Source: Selenomonas sp. F0473 (GTDB lineage Bacteria > Bacillota > Negativicutes > Selenomonadales > Selenomonadaceae). From it: a stretch of DNA of 64,000 bases. The DNA is taken from assembly GCF_000315545.1 (NCBI RefSeq), contig NZ_JH992902.1:1039440-1103439 (forward strand). Reading direction: 5' to 3'. Of the stretch, positions 51,911 to 60,721 are shown piece by piece; within the stretch, counting starts at the first letter, position 1; each line of letters opens with the position of its first letter. Under the pieces are notes generated by a model. The model was not told the DNA's origin and searched no databases. It saw only the letters and a program-made list of their open reading frames with translations. The translations under genes were made by a program, and so were the position numbers.

Positions 51911-52255
51911 CTAATAGCGCCGATTCAATACGCCCCCCGGGAGATTCGCCCCCGTAAGATCGTAGCTGTGCACGGCGGCGTTCCGGCGGCGGGATCTGTT
52001 GAGCCACGCCTGCGCCTTGTACCGGATCTGCATCTCGAGCGGACGGATCTCCGCATCGAGCGCCGCCCATGCCGGGCCTCCGCGATAAGGATCCTCCGGC
52101 AGTGCTTTGATCAAATCGACGATCTGCTCGCGCTGATCCACAAGGTCGATAAAGAGATCGATCTCTTCGGCGTCGATGAACTTGATCAGCTCGTGGGTCA
52201 GCGCGCGGTATTTCTCCCAGAGTTCCTGCGCCGCCGCATAGCGATCATCCGGCAT
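51911..52255 (-). CDS. FliT-like flagellar chaperone
   Basis: A 114-residue, mostly helical protein between fliS and fliC. Its composition (LWEKYRALTHELIKFIDAEE, IDLFIDLVDQREQIVDLIKA) and position match FliT-type export chaperones, which bind the filament cap FliD. Sequence similarity is weak in this family, so the call rests mainly on context and size. The start overlaps the fliS end by 11 nt. Confidence 0.55.
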   Translation of the reverse strand: MPDDRYAAAQELWEKYRALTHELIKFIDAEEIDLFIDLVDQREQIVDLIKALPEDPYRGGPAWAALDAEIRPLEMQIRYKAQAWLNRSRRRNAAVHSYDLTGANLPGGVLNRRY

Positions 52256-52661
52256 AGACGCCGCTCCCTTCTACGCCCTGCGACCCCTTTTCTTCGCGCG
52301 CCTTTTTCATCGCCTGTGTCCATGCGTCGCGGAGTTCCGTCATGATGTCGGACGCCTCTTGGATCGGTGCGGGATCGCTCTTCATATTACCCTCGACCAA
52401 ACGGTCGTACGCATAGTTGTAGAGCGGCAGGAGCTGATGTGAGATCTCATAGTCCATGTTAAGGGTGACCCGGAATTCGCTGATAATGTTCTGCGCCTTT
52501 TGGAGGGAGACGTTGGCATTCTCATAATTCTGCTCCTCCAGCGCCTCAACGCCTTCCTTGATAAATTTCAGACAGCCATTGTAAAGCATCAGCGTCAGCG
52601 CCTCCGGCGTCGCCGTCATCACCTGCTGCTTCTTATAGGCATCCGCAGCGCTGTTTACCAT
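52245..52661 (-). CDS. fliS: Flagellin export chaperone FliS
   Basis: A 138-residue helical chaperone. ADAYKKQQVMTATPEALTLM and LYNGCLKFIKEGVEALE are typical of FliS, as is the DYEISHQLLPLYNYAYDRLV helix. It binds the flagellin C-terminus before export. It is 15 bp behind fliD and overlaps the fliT-like gene. Confidence 0.94.
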   Translation of the reverse strand: MVNSAADAYKKQQVMTATPEALTLMLYNGCLKFIKEGVEALEEQNYENANVSLQKAQNIISEFRVTLNMDYEISHQLLPLYNYAYDRLVEGNMKSDPAPIQEASDIMTELRDAWTQAMKKAREEKGSQGVEGSGVYAG

Positions 52662-52676
52662 ATGGGAGCCCCCTCG

Positions 52677-54326
52677 TCATTTTGCAGCAAAGAAATTGAA
52701 CTGTCCGGAGAGCCGCGAAATTGCAACCTCCATCGCATTGTATTTCTTATAGAGGTTATTCTCGAAGGTGGTCATGAGCTGCTTGAAATCGCTCATCTGC
52801 TTCTGATAGTTCTGAATGAGTTTGCCGAGTTCGCTCGTGACGTCCGTCTTATCCGCCGTCCGGCCCGCATGGTTTTCGAGCGATTTGAGACGGCTCGTCA
52901 TCTTGTTGTAAAGGCGGGAAGCAACGCCGCTGTTATTGTAGTCGCTGTCCGGATCGTCATACGAAATGAGGCGATGCACGGCATCCGGCTCTGCAGCGAT
53001 GGCGTTCTTGAGCTTTGCCTCGTCGATTTGCAGATGCCCCTTCTGATCTTTCGACGTGATGCCGATGGACGACAGCGTCGTATAACGTCCGGGCGCGGAG
53101 CCGACGCGGTTGATGACCGCATCGCGCATGTCGCTGATGATGGAGCGGAGGTATTCGTCGCGGTAGAGCAGCCCCGATTTTGCCTTCTCATTCCACTTAT
53201 CGACCTGCTCCTTCGTCATGCCGTCCTCTTGGGACTTCGTGAGCACGCCGTAGTCTCTGTAGCTGCCCTCGCTGTACTGCTTATTGAGATCGTCGAGGAG
53301 CTTGTTGTAATCCTCCACGAACTTCTTCACATTCTCGATAAGTTTGTCCTGATCCTGCGCGATCCCGACCTGCGTCGGCGCCGTCGTTTTCGTCTTAAAG
53401 GTATAGGTGACGCCGCCGACGGTGAGTTTGTTCTCCTGTAGATCGTTGTACTCGCGCCCGTCGATCTTGACCTTGCCGTTCACGCCTGTCACCGAATTCG
53501 CGGTGCCCGGAGAGAAGGTCTGCGTAGTCCCCGGGTTGTTGTTCACATCTCCCAGCTTGAGGTTGGTGAGCAGCCGCGCCGAATCCTGCGGCAGCGATCC
53601 CGACCCGCTTTCGACGGAGAGTTCTATCTTATTCGAAGCGCCCGTCTTGGTGTTGACGATGGAAAAGGCGTCCGATACCGTGTCATAGGAAGCGCTGAGA
53701 CTACGCGCCGCATTCTTTCCGGCGGCATCCTTATAACGCGCGCTGTTAATGCGCGAGGCGAGATCGTTGAGCGTGAGGTTCTTGTTAAACACCTCGTCGG
53801 CCGTGAACTCTATCGTCGTAGAATTGGTTCCGTCGGAAATCTTAAACTTCAGCGCCGTATCGCCGTCTGCCATTCCTGTGGGTTTCGTGCCGCCCGCAAA
53901 AGCGATATCCTTGAGCATCATGCTCTTTTGGGCAGACGCCGCTGTGTTGGCACGTTCCACATGTGCACTCGTCGCCGTCATCAGATAGGCGTTCTTCGCC
54001 GTCTCAAAGACCTCGACATCATGCGTCATGAGTCCCGCACTTGCGTTCGCGACCGCCGTCACGGCGTCCGTGTTCGAACTCGTCGCCGTCATCGGCTTCG
54101 TCGTCGCGCTCAGCTTATAGTTGGAAAGCGTGCTGTTTTGGAACGTGTTGACCTTGTCGTACACATTCGCATAGGCTTCTTTACGCCACTCGGTCTCAAC
54201 TTCCTTCTTATAGATACGATCGTATTTCTTTTGCTGGGAGATCATGCCGACCTTGACGAGCGATTCGACGTCGATCCCCGAACCCGAAAGTCCGTAAATC
54301 CCTTTTGCCCCTGTTGCACCTGCCAT
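52677..54326 (-). CDS. fliD: Flagellar filament capping protein FliD
   Basis: A 549-residue HAP2 protein. The N-terminus GIYGLSGSGIDVESLVKVGM is the FliD start motif and the C-terminal coiled coil ends LTTFENNLYKKYNAMEVAIS. GGTAYTFKTKT-like beta repeats lie in the centre. It forms the cap under which flagellin polymerises. AAGGAGG precedes the ATG. It is followed by fliS. Confidence 0.95.
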   Translation of the reverse strand: MAGATGAKGIYGLSGSGIDVESLVKVGMISQQKKYDRIYKKEVETEWRKEAYANVYDKVNTFQNSTLSNYKLSATTKPMTATSSNTDAVTAVANASAGLMTHDVEVFETAKNAYLMTATSAHVERANTAASAQKSMMLKDIAFAGGTKPTGMADGDTALKFKISDGTNSTTIEFTADEVFNKNLTLNDLASRINSARYKDAAGKNAARSLSASYDTVSDAFSIVNTKTGASNKIELSVESGSGSLPQDSARLLTNLKLGDVNNNPGTTQTFSPGTANSVTGVNGKVKIDGREYNDLQENKLTVGGVTYTFKTKTTAPTQVGIAQDQDKLIENVKKFVEDYNKLLDDLNKQYSEGSYRDYGVLTKSQEDGMTKEQVDKWNEKAKSGLLYRDEYLRSIISDMRDAVINRVGSAPGRYTTLSSIGITSKDQKGHLQIDEAKLKNAIAAEPDAVHRLISYDDPDSDYNNSGVASRLYNKMTSRLKSLENHAGRTADKTDVTSELGKLIQNYQKQMSDFKQLMTTFENNLYKKYNAMEVAISRLSGQFNFFAAK

Positions 54327-54361
54327 GGTGATTCCTCCTTGCCTTTTCCTGCCCTATGGGC

Positions 54362-54772
54362 TTAAGCGGTCCTATCCAAGAACGCGCCGATCCAATCGTG
54401 CACTTTGATCATATGCTCGACCATCGCCTCGGGCGGAACCTCGCGCAGAACCTCGCCCGTTTTCTTATCGAGCATCCTTACGGACATGAGGTTGACTTCT
54501 TTATGATATTGGAACTGCAGATTGACGTTGATGTTGCGCATGATCTTGTTGAGCTGTTTGGTGATGTACTCCGTCTGCTCCTCGGTCATCTTTTCAGGAT
54601 GCGCGGGCTTCTCGTCCGCTTTGTTCTCCGTATCATGCGGTGTGCCGGCCGCATCGCCGGAGGCGAATACTGCGGGCGCCGCTTCCGCGGTCTCCGGCGC
54701 ACTCTGCCCATCCTGCATCCCGCCGACGGCAACCACCGCAAGCATAACGTCCTGAACGCTTCCTACTGCCAT
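54362..54772 (-). CDS. flaG: FlaG family protein
   Basis: A 136-residue protein. The N-terminal half is a variable alanine-rich linker. The C-terminal half NVNLQFQYHKEVNLMSVRML and DKKTGEVLREVPPEAMVEHM is the conserved FlaG domain, which affects filament length. GGAGGGATA precedes the ATG. A small hairpin (GAAACG with CGTTTC, GGGAG in the loop) lies 30 nt upstream. Confidence 0.92.
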   Translation of the reverse strand: MAVGSVQDVMLAVVAVGGMQDGQSAPETAEAAPAVFASGDAAGTPHDTENKADEKPAHPEKMTEEQTEYITKQLNKIMRNINVNLQFQYHKEVNLMSVRMLDKKTGEVLREVPPEAMVEHMIKVHDWIGAFLDRTA

Positions 54773-54846
54773 AGGTATCCCTCCATGTGTACCGGGAAAC
54801 GCTCCCTGCGTTTCCGTTGAATTCTTCCATGATAAACTATTATATA

Positions 54847-55068
54847 TTATCCTTTGGGCAAACTGCTGAGATCAAAGTTCTGCGGTGCCGCCGCGGCCCT
54901 TTGGTTCTCCTCTTGTATCGCCCGATAGATTTCACCGCGGTAGATCTTGACGCTGCGCGGCGCGTCGATCGCGATGCGCACGTTATCGCCTTGTACCTCC
55001 ACGATGTTGATAACGACGTTATCCCCGATCATGATCTGCTGCCGGGGTTTGCGTGTGAGCACGAGCAT
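54847..55068 (-). CDS. csrA: Carbon storage/translation regulator CsrA
   Basis: A 73-residue RNA-binding protein. LVLTRKPRQQIMIGDNVVIN, the IVEVQGDNVRIAIDAPRSVK core and IYRAIQEENQRAA helix are the standard CsrA sequence. It binds GGA motifs in mRNA leaders. It overlaps the fliW stop by 1 bp (TAATG), so FliW and CsrA are made together. A likely target is the fliC leader. Confidence 0.97.
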   Translation of the reverse strand: MLVLTRKPRQQIMIGDNVVINIVEVQGDNVRIAIDAPRSVKIYRGEIYRAIQEENQRAAAAPQNFDLSSLPKG

Positions 55069-55514
55069 TACTTGTCCTCCTTGTTTTCGGGGAACAGTCG
55101 GTGCTTCGTCGTATAGGGGCTGCTTTCGAGTACGATCTGCTTGGCCCTGCGCGTCGCGGTATTGATAATGATCGGCGCCATGAGGTTTGCCGTGAGATCC
55201 CGGATCTCCTTGCCCGAGAGCGTGAGGATCGCGTAGATCAGCACCTGATCCGGCGACGTGAGACCGAGTTCCTTCTCAACGTCGTCGTCAATCGTGAACT
55301 CGTAATCCGGGAAAAAGATGAGCGGCATCGTCATGAGGAACGCAAGATCCGGTGTCCTGAGAGACTGGAGGAAGACATAAGGGCTCCCCTCCTCATAAGG
55401 GATAATAAGGAATTCGCGTTCCTCTTCGAATGCGGGAATGCCCGCCGCAAAGAAGATAATCGCATCATCATCCGTTTCGATCTCGCCGAAGCGGCTCGTC
55501 ATGAATTTTTTCAT
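55068..55514 (-). CDS. fliW: Flagellar assembly factor FliW
   Basis: A 148-residue protein: TSRFGEIETDDDAIIFFAAG, IPAFEEEREFLIIPYEEGSP and NLMAPIIINTATRRAKQIVL are FliW hallmarks. FliW binds free CsrA or flagellin, so that flagellin synthesis is matched to export. ATG 55514 is chosen because AGGAG lies 7 nt upstream; the TTG one codon earlier is less likely. It overlaps csrA. Confidence 0.96.
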   Translation of the reverse strand: MKKFMTSRFGEIETDDDAIIFFAAGIPAFEEEREFLIIPYEEGSPYVFLQSLRTPDLAFLMTMPLIFFPDYEFTIDDDVEKELGLTSPDQVLIYAILTLSGKEIRDLTANLMAPIIINTATRRAKQIVLESSPYTTKHRLFPENKEDK

Positions 55515-55526
55515 CAAAAACTCCTG

Positions 55527-56111
55527 TTATGCCAGAATATCATAGTGTCCCTCACTGACCCAGCCGTGGATGTCGCCCTTACGCTCGAGATAGGTCTCGA
55601 TGCTGCCGGGGTTGTACTCGATGCGAGCCTTGAACTCCGTCTGCCACTGCGGCGCCACCGCGCCGACCTCGGTCTCGCCGACGACCTCGCCGACATCGAA
55701 GCTGATCTCGGGTTTTGGAATCGCCGCCGCGACGAGCACGCGGTTCTGGTCGGCGATGCTCTGCACCTCGCTCTGCACCTGCTCAATAGGAACCATGCGC
55801 CCGGGCTTTGGCCCATCCTCGGCGAGCGCCCACGCCATCTGCGTGTGCTTCGACGTGCCCTGCTGTACGCCCGAGAACCCTTCCTGCTCGTTTTCGCGGG
55901 CAAAGTCGGTATGGTTCGTATAGCCGTAGCTGTGGCGGCTCGGGTAGCTGTCGATCGTGAGACGGGGCTGCGTCTTCCCCTTGTTCGAGCGCGCCTGCCT
56001 GGTCTCTTGATCGTAGTGCGGCTGATTGATACCGCTGTCCAGTGTATTTTTCTGCGCCCGGATCCCGATCATCGGGAGCGTGTGGCGCACATTGAGATAG
56101 AGCATGGGCAT
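55527..56111 (-). CDS. DUF6470 family protein (YviE-like)
   Basis: A 194-residue protein in the position of Bacillus subtilis yviE, between flgL and fliW. The NVRHTLPMIGIRAQKNTLDS start and the C-terminal ERKGDIHGWVSEGHYDILA are typical of the family. Function unknown. Three ATGs are close; the one at 56111 lies 9 nt after GGAAAGG, the one at 56120 is too close to it. Confidence 0.82.
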   Translation of the reverse strand: MPMLYLNVRHTLPMIGIRAQKNTLDSGINQPHYDQETRQARSNKGKTQPRLTIDSYPSRHSYGYTNHTDFARENEQEGFSGVQQGTSKHTQMAWALAEDGPKPGRMVPIEQVQSEVQSIADQNRVLVAAAIPKPEISFDVGEVVGETEVGAVAPQWQTEFKARIEYNPGSIETYLERKGDIHGWVSEGHYDILA

Positions 56112-56150
56112 AAAGGGCATCCTTTCCCGTTATGAAAATGCTAGGTATGT

Positions 56151-57488
56151 TTAGCGCAGATAGTCCACAAGCGAGAGCGGCAGGATACGGGCGCCCATCG
56201 AGAGCGACATGCTCATCAGCGTCTGCTGCTGCATCATCTTCGTCGCGAGTTCCGCCACATCCGTTGACGAAACATCCGTGATGTCCTTCGTAATGTTCTC
56301 CTTGTGGTTCGTAAGGATATCCGTCATATCGTTATAGAGACGCGTGCGCGCGCCGGTTTCCGTATGCGCCTGCAGCGTCACCTGATTGGCGGCATCGGCG
56401 AGGGTGACCCCGTCCGAACTCAGCCAATGCGGGTTCGAATTGTTCGTCTGCTCATACACGGTCAGCATATTATTGAGCATTGCCGTGCCCGAGACCGTGT
56501 TGCCGGAATTCTCATCGTCGAAGAGATCGCGGCCGAAAAGGTCGCGGCCCGTCTTGTTGACCGTATCCGCCGTCGGTTCGGTTGATCCGTTCTGCTTGAC
56601 CATCGAAATATAACGCATATCGCCGTTGTAAGTGGCGATCTGCTGTTTTACGGTGGCAAAACGGACGGTCGTCCCGTCGACGGTGCCGACCGCGCCGCCC
56701 GGCGTTTTTACTTCGCCCGTATTCTTGAAATTCTGCGCAATGATACTTGACGCCGTGCCCGGGGTCCCCACGGGGATACTGCCGATGCTGTCGCTCGCGT
56801 TAACCGTGGAACGCCCCTTGGCGATAACGTCCTTATATCCTTCCTGCACAAATTCCTTGGAGTAAACGGCTCCCGTCAACGTGTTAAGGTAGTATTCTTT
56901 GCCGTTGTCGCCCTTAAGAGCAAGCATCTGGTGCAGGAAATCTCCGCTTTTTTGATTGCTTGCATCGTTGAAAAACGCCGCCTGCCGATCGTCGAGGGTC
57001 TTTGCCACACCGCGCTCTACTTTGTTCGACGGAGCCGTCATAGCGAAGGGCTGCTTCAGATCCGCCTGCCCCGAAAAGATATAGCGGTCGCCGAGTTGCG
57101 TGTTGCCGAGCGATACGATCTGCTGAATCCCCGCCATCATCTCGCGTGCAATCGCCGGCCAGTCGCCGCTGCTTTCGGCCTTGTCGTCGTTGGCCGCCTG
57201 AATGGTCTTAGCCTTGAAGGTCTTTTGGATATCCTCCATGCCCGAAAGCGCGGTCTGCGTAGAATTCATCCACGAAAGACCGGCCTTGACGCTCTTTTGG
57301 TAGCGGTCGTTCTCTCCCTCGGAGACATCATACCGCAGATAGCGCGAATAGTCCACGGAATTATCGGAGGGACGGTGCAGCTTGCTGCCGTCTCCCTGCT
57401 CCATGAGCTTCGTCTTGTTGTATTCCAGCTCGTTGAGATCTTTTTGATAGCGCAGTACCGAGTAATCGCTGCTGACGCGGATTGCCAT
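56151..57488 (-). CDS. flgL: Flagellar hook-associated protein FlgL
   Basis: A 445-residue HAP3. The N-terminus IRVSSDYSVLRYQKDLNELE followed by KLHRPSDNSVDYSRYLRYD is of the flagellin/FlgL superfamily, and the helical C-terminus MMQQQTLMSMSLSMGARILP closes it. It joins the hook to the filament with FlgK. It begins 13 bp behind flgK. Confidence 0.93.
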   Translation of the reverse strand: MAIRVSSDYSVLRYQKDLNELEYNKTKLMEQGDGSKLHRPSDNSVDYSRYLRYDVSEGENDRYQKSVKAGLSWMNSTQTALSGMEDIQKTFKAKTIQAANDDKAESSGDWPAIAREMMAGIQQIVSLGNTQLGDRYIFSGQADLKQPFAMTAPSNKVERGVAKTLDDRQAAFFNDASNQKSGDFLHQMLALKGDNGKEYYLNTLTGAVYSKEFVQEGYKDVIAKGRSTVNASDSIGSIPVGTPGTASSIIAQNFKNTGEVKTPGGAVGTVDGTTVRFATVKQQIATYNGDMRYISMVKQNGSTEPTADTVNKTGRDLFGRDLFDDENSGNTVSGTAMLNNMLTVYEQTNNSNPHWLSSDGVTLADAANQVTLQAHTETGARTRLYNDMTDILTNHKENITKDITDVSSTDVAELATKMMQQQTLMSMSLSMGARILPLSLVDYLR

Positions 57489-57501
57489 ATGTCGTCACCT
57501 C

Positions 57502-59283
57502 TTACCTTCCAACAACGCCCGTACTGTTGATCAGCCGATCCAGCATTTCGTCCATCGACGTGAGCATACGCGAGCACGCCCCGTAGCCCGTCTGGAATTT
57601 CAGCATGTTCGACAGTTCCTCGTTCCAGTTGACGCCCGAAGTAGACTGCCGCCACTGCGTGATCTGTGTGATGAGATCATCCTGCTGTTTGAGTTTCTTG
57701 TCTATCGTCTCTGCGTTGGCGCCGAGTCTGCTCATGACATCGTTGTAATACTGATTGATCGAATTTGTACTGACGGCGCGCTCGGATTGTGTCACGTTGG
57801 GCGGAAGCCCCGTGGTATAGAGCGTTGCCGCGACATTCATCGTGCTTGCCTGATCGATATTGAAGAGTTTGCTCAGCTCGACGGCCATCGTACCGTCGCC
57901 GGTACCGTTGATATTTGCTATATCGTACTCGTAAGTGATGATCCCCGTCCCCGGCGTCGGCATGACTTTCTTGCCCGACGCGTCGGCGATCTGGCGTGCC
58001 CCGATCAAATTCTGTCCGCCCGGCGCCGTGAGTTCATCGGCGACCTTCAGTTCGTTGATGATCTGCATGGACTTCATTTTTTTCGTATCGTCGGCAACTG
58101 CGGACGGCGTTACGGTCACTTTATGCTTTGTGGGCGTTGCCGGCGGCGGGGGCAGCTCCTCACGCAGGACGCTTGCTCCCTTGCGCTCCAGCCAGCGTTC
58201 GCCGGTCTGCTGGTTCACATTCCAAATATACTGCGCGCCGTTAAAGTGATTGTTCGTGGCTTTTTCGGTATACTCGTTCTGCCCGAAAAAATTCATCCAG
58301 GTCGTGGCCTTTGCGTCAATTCCCGCCCCAAGTTTATGTATATCGTTAAACGTCGTGAGGAGCGTTGCCGAAATGTCCGCAAGGTGGTCGATATAGCCCT
58401 TGTCCTGTACGATCGTATCTTGAAGCGCCTTCAGCACGCCGCTCTGCGGGACATAGCCGATCCCCCCCGCCTCCTTGATGCGGATGGTATAGTCGGTAAT
58501 GCCGTACTCTTCGTTGTTGATCGGTTCGCTCATTTCGAGCGTCAGACGCCCTTCGCGATTGACGAGCGTCATGCCGTTCGAGACGACGGTATACATCCCG
58601 TTCGCCTCTTCCTGAACGCTAACGTTCGTGATCTCGGAGAGCTGATCGACGAGGAGATCCCGCTGGTCGCGGAGATCGTTGGCCATCGCTCCGCTGGTCT
58701 CGGCGTACATGATGTTCTTGTTGAGACGCGCGATCTGCTCCGTGATGGTGTTGACCTTCTGTACCTGGATTCGCATCTCGTCGTACTGCGCCGCGATCTG
58801 ATCCTGAATCTGTTTCGCCCCCGTCTTAATGCGGTCGGCGAGGTTGTTGCCCTTTGTCAGTACCGCCGTGCGCGAGGCCGCGTCGCTCGCGTAGTTGGAG
58901 AGGTTCACCCACGAATCATAAAACTGTTTCATCGCATTGAGGATGCCGGTCTGTTTCGAATCGTTGAAGATCGACTCAACCTTATCGTAGTTCGTTTTGT
59001 TCGCCTTATAAAAGTTCTGTGCCGAAGTTTCCGACCAGAACTGCTTATCCGCATATACATTGCGCGCGCGTGTCAGCGACGTAGGGTCTACGCCGCCGCC
59101 GACGAGCACGTCCCCGTAGAGAGAAGGGCGCTCCTGATAGTTCGTCGCCGCCGAGTTAACGCTCTGACGCGAATAGCCGGGCGTCGCGGCATTGGTGATG
59201 TTGTGCCCCGTGGTATCCAGCGCGAGCTGATTGTTTTGAATGCCCTTGACCATCGTGTTGAGGCCGGCAAATGTTGACCGCAT
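57502..59283 (-). CDS. flgK: Flagellar hook-associated protein FlgK
   Basis: A 593-residue HAP1. RSTFAGLNTMVKGIQNNQLA, the rod-type motif TTGHNITNAATPGYSRQSV and the C-terminal SNMLKFQTGYGACSRMLTSM are diagnostic. The internal 350-450 region is variable. It connects the hook with FlgL. The upstream FlgN-like proteins are its likely chaperones. Confidence 0.95.
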   Translation of the reverse strand: MRSTFAGLNTMVKGIQNNQLALDTTGHNITNAATPGYSRQSVNSAATNYQERPSLYGDVLVGGGVDPTSLTRARNVYADKQFWSETSAQNFYKANKTNYDKVESIFNDSKQTGILNAMKQFYDSWVNLSNYASDAASRTAVLTKGNNLADRIKTGAKQIQDQIAAQYDEMRIQVQKVNTITEQIARLNKNIMYAETSGAMANDLRDQRDLLVDQLSEITNVSVQEEANGMYTVVSNGMTLVNREGRLTLEMSEPINNEEYGITDYTIRIKEAGGIGYVPQSGVLKALQDTIVQDKGYIDHLADISATLLTTFNDIHKLGAGIDAKATTWMNFFGQNEYTEKATNNHFNGAQYIWNVNQQTGERWLERKGASVLREELPPPPATPTKHKVTVTPSAVADDTKKMKSMQIINELKVADELTAPGGQNLIGARQIADASGKKVMPTPGTGIITYEYDIANINGTGDGTMAVELSKLFNIDQASTMNVAATLYTTGLPPNVTQSERAVSTNSINQYYNDVMSRLGANAETIDKKLKQQDDLITQITQWRQSTSGVNWNEELSNMLKFQTGYGACSRMLTSMDEMLDRLINSTGVVGR

Positions 59284-59321
59284 ATTCCCTCATTCCTTCT
59301 ATAAAATACGTCTGCGTCAAT

Positions 59322-59813
59322 TCATACGTCTGTGTCAAATATTGCAATCTCGCGCCGCGCGCCCGTCCCCGGCCCTGCGATGGGCTGTGAGCGCCCGTAG
59401 GTGTCCTCGGCGGAAGTGCCGGAAACGACGTTGAGCTGATAATTGATAAAGTCCATACTCTGATCAAGCAGGCGGCCGCAGATCCGCACCGCTTCCTGCA
59501 GATCGCGCTGATGTGCCGCAACGGCACGTGCGGCGCGGTACGCGGCGAGGCGTTCGGCGAGGTTCGGCTCGGCCGCGATGACCGCGGCGATACTGCGCTG
59601 TCCCGCACGCGTAAGAAAGGCTGCCTGCGTCTTCTCCGCCGCGCGCAGAGCGGAAAGGCTGCGCTCGGCCTCGGCGGTCGCCGCCGTGATGCCGTCCTCC
59701 GGCATTCCGCGCTGCAGGGCGGCTTTGAGCGCGGCGAACCGGCGGAACGCCGCCTCGTATGCGCCGAGCTGCTCTTTGAGCAGAACGAGCGCTTCGCGGG
59801 TCTCATTTGTCAT
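59322..59813 (-). CDS. FlgN-like flagellar chaperone (second of a tandem pair)
   Basis: A 163-residue, mainly helical protein directly before flgK. The C-terminal LLDQSMDFINYQLNVVSGTS is like the conserved FlgN end. It lies 6 bp behind another FlgN-like gene. FlgN chaperones escort FlgK and FlgL to the export gate. The ribosome site is weak (AAGG 12 nt upstream, within the previous gene), so coupling to it is likely. Confidence 0.65.
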   Translation of the reverse strand: MTNETREALVLLKEQLGAYEAAFRRFAALKAALQRGMPEDGITAATAEAERSLSALRAAEKTQAAFLTRAGQRSIAAVIAAEPNLAERLAAYRAARAVAAHQRDLQEAVRICGRLLDQSMDFINYQLNVVSGTSAEDTYGRSQPIAGPGTGARREIAIFDTDV

Positions 59814-59819
59814 AGCCGT

Positions 59820-60308
59820 TCACGCCTTAAAATCAAAATTCTTGTTCAGGTGCCGCACCCGCTCGGCGCCGCCGCTCCCATATACGGGGTCGACAACCGC
59901 GCCGCCGATGCGTCCGAGCTGTCGGTTGACCGCCATAAGCGCCCCCTCGATGAGAAGGGAATTCGCCTCTGCAGCCTCCTTCGTCTCCTTGACGAGGGCG
60001 CCGAGACCGTGGCCGGCCGCAAGGACGGAACGATGCACGGCATCCGTCGGCGCGAGGAGCGCCAGTTCCTCCATCGTCGTCTCGGACGTCACGCCGGGCG
60101 TTGCTTCGGCGATCCGCGCGAGATGGGAGAGACGTTCTTTCTCAAGGCGTTCCACCGCACGGGCACAAGCATCCTCCTCCGCCGTGAGTTTCTCAAGCGC
60201 CGCCATATCAAGCGCGACGAGAATGCCCCGCTTCTTCTTTTGAAGCGTGCGGATCCGCTCGTATTCAGCCGTAAGCGCACGCAGCGTAGCAATGAACGCG
60301 TTCCACAT
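59820..60308 (-). CDS. flgN: FlgN-like flagellar chaperone (first of a tandem pair)
   Basis: A 162-residue helical protein behind flgM. NSLLIEGALMAVNRQLGRIG is the usual FlgN C-terminal helix, preceded by long coiled stretches (LTAEEDACARAVERLEKERL). ATG 60308 has GAGG 9 nt upstream; the longer frame upstream is in the shadow of flgM. Confidence 0.75.
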   Translation of the reverse strand: MWNAFIATLRALTAEYERIRTLQKKKRGILVALDMAALEKLTAEEDACARAVERLEKERLSHLARIAEATPGVTSETTMEELALLAPTDAVHRSVLAAGHGLGALVKETKEAAEANSLLIEGALMAVNRQLGRIGGAVVDPVYGSGGAERVRHLNKNFDFKA

Positions 60309-60324
60309 GCGGGTTGCCTCTATC

Positions 60325-60606
60325 TCAGTAGCGCATCGCGAGCATCTTCGCCGCGATATCCTCGGATGCGGGCGCGTAAGTCCCCTCGTCCGCACGCGCC
60401 GAAAGCGGCGCCACACGGTCTTCGCGGACGTCGCCCATCGCCTGCAGCTTCTGCAGGATATCGCCGAAACTCTGCGCCTCGCCCGAGAGCTCGAGCGCAT
60501 CCGGCTGCTGCACAGGGCTGACCGCATCCGCACGGCGCACACCTGCTGCCTGATTGCCGGCATAAAGTCTGCTCACCGCCGAGATTGCCTGATTGCCGAT
60601 TAACAT
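60325..60606 (-). CDS. flgM: Anti-sigma28 factor FlgM
   Basis: A 93-residue protein. The N-terminal part is disordered-like; the C-terminal DALELSGEAQSFGDILQKLQ and DIAAKMLAMRY fit the sigma-binding helices of FlgM. It holds sigma28 inactive until it is exported through the finished hook. ATG 60606 has AGGTGG 8 nt upstream. A sigma28-like promoter overlaps the preceding terminator. Confidence 0.8.
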   Translation of the reverse strand: MLIGNQAISAVSRLYAGNQAAGVRRADAVSPVQQPDALELSGEAQSFGDILQKLQAMGDVREDRVAPLSARADEGTYAPASEDIAAKMLAMRY

Positions 60607-60663
60607 ATTCTTCACCACCTATACTCCGCTCCGTCGTAAATGCCGGGAGCTCTTTCATTTTGT

Positions 60664-60690
60664 TTATCGAAAAAAAAAGACGCGCACTTA
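60664..60690 (-). promoter_or_regulatory. Sigma28-like promoter of flgM, overlapping the yvyF terminator
   Basis: On the minus strand TAAG (60687-60690), 15 nt and TTCGATAA (60664-60671), against TAAA-N15-GCCGATAA. Confidence 0.45.
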
Positions 60691-60708
60691 AGGAAAATCC
60701 CCGTGCGC
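60670..60708 (-). terminator. Intrinsic terminator after yvyF
   Basis: GCGCAC in the minus-strand reading (60703-60708 on the plus strand) pairs with GTGCGC (60682-60687), then GTC and nine T. Confidence 0.65.
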
Positions 60709-60721
60709 ATCCTCTATTTTT

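Noticed and set aside
57787-59277. A 496-codon plus-strand frame opposite flgK
   Set aside because: It mirrors flgK and has no start signal or recognisable domain.
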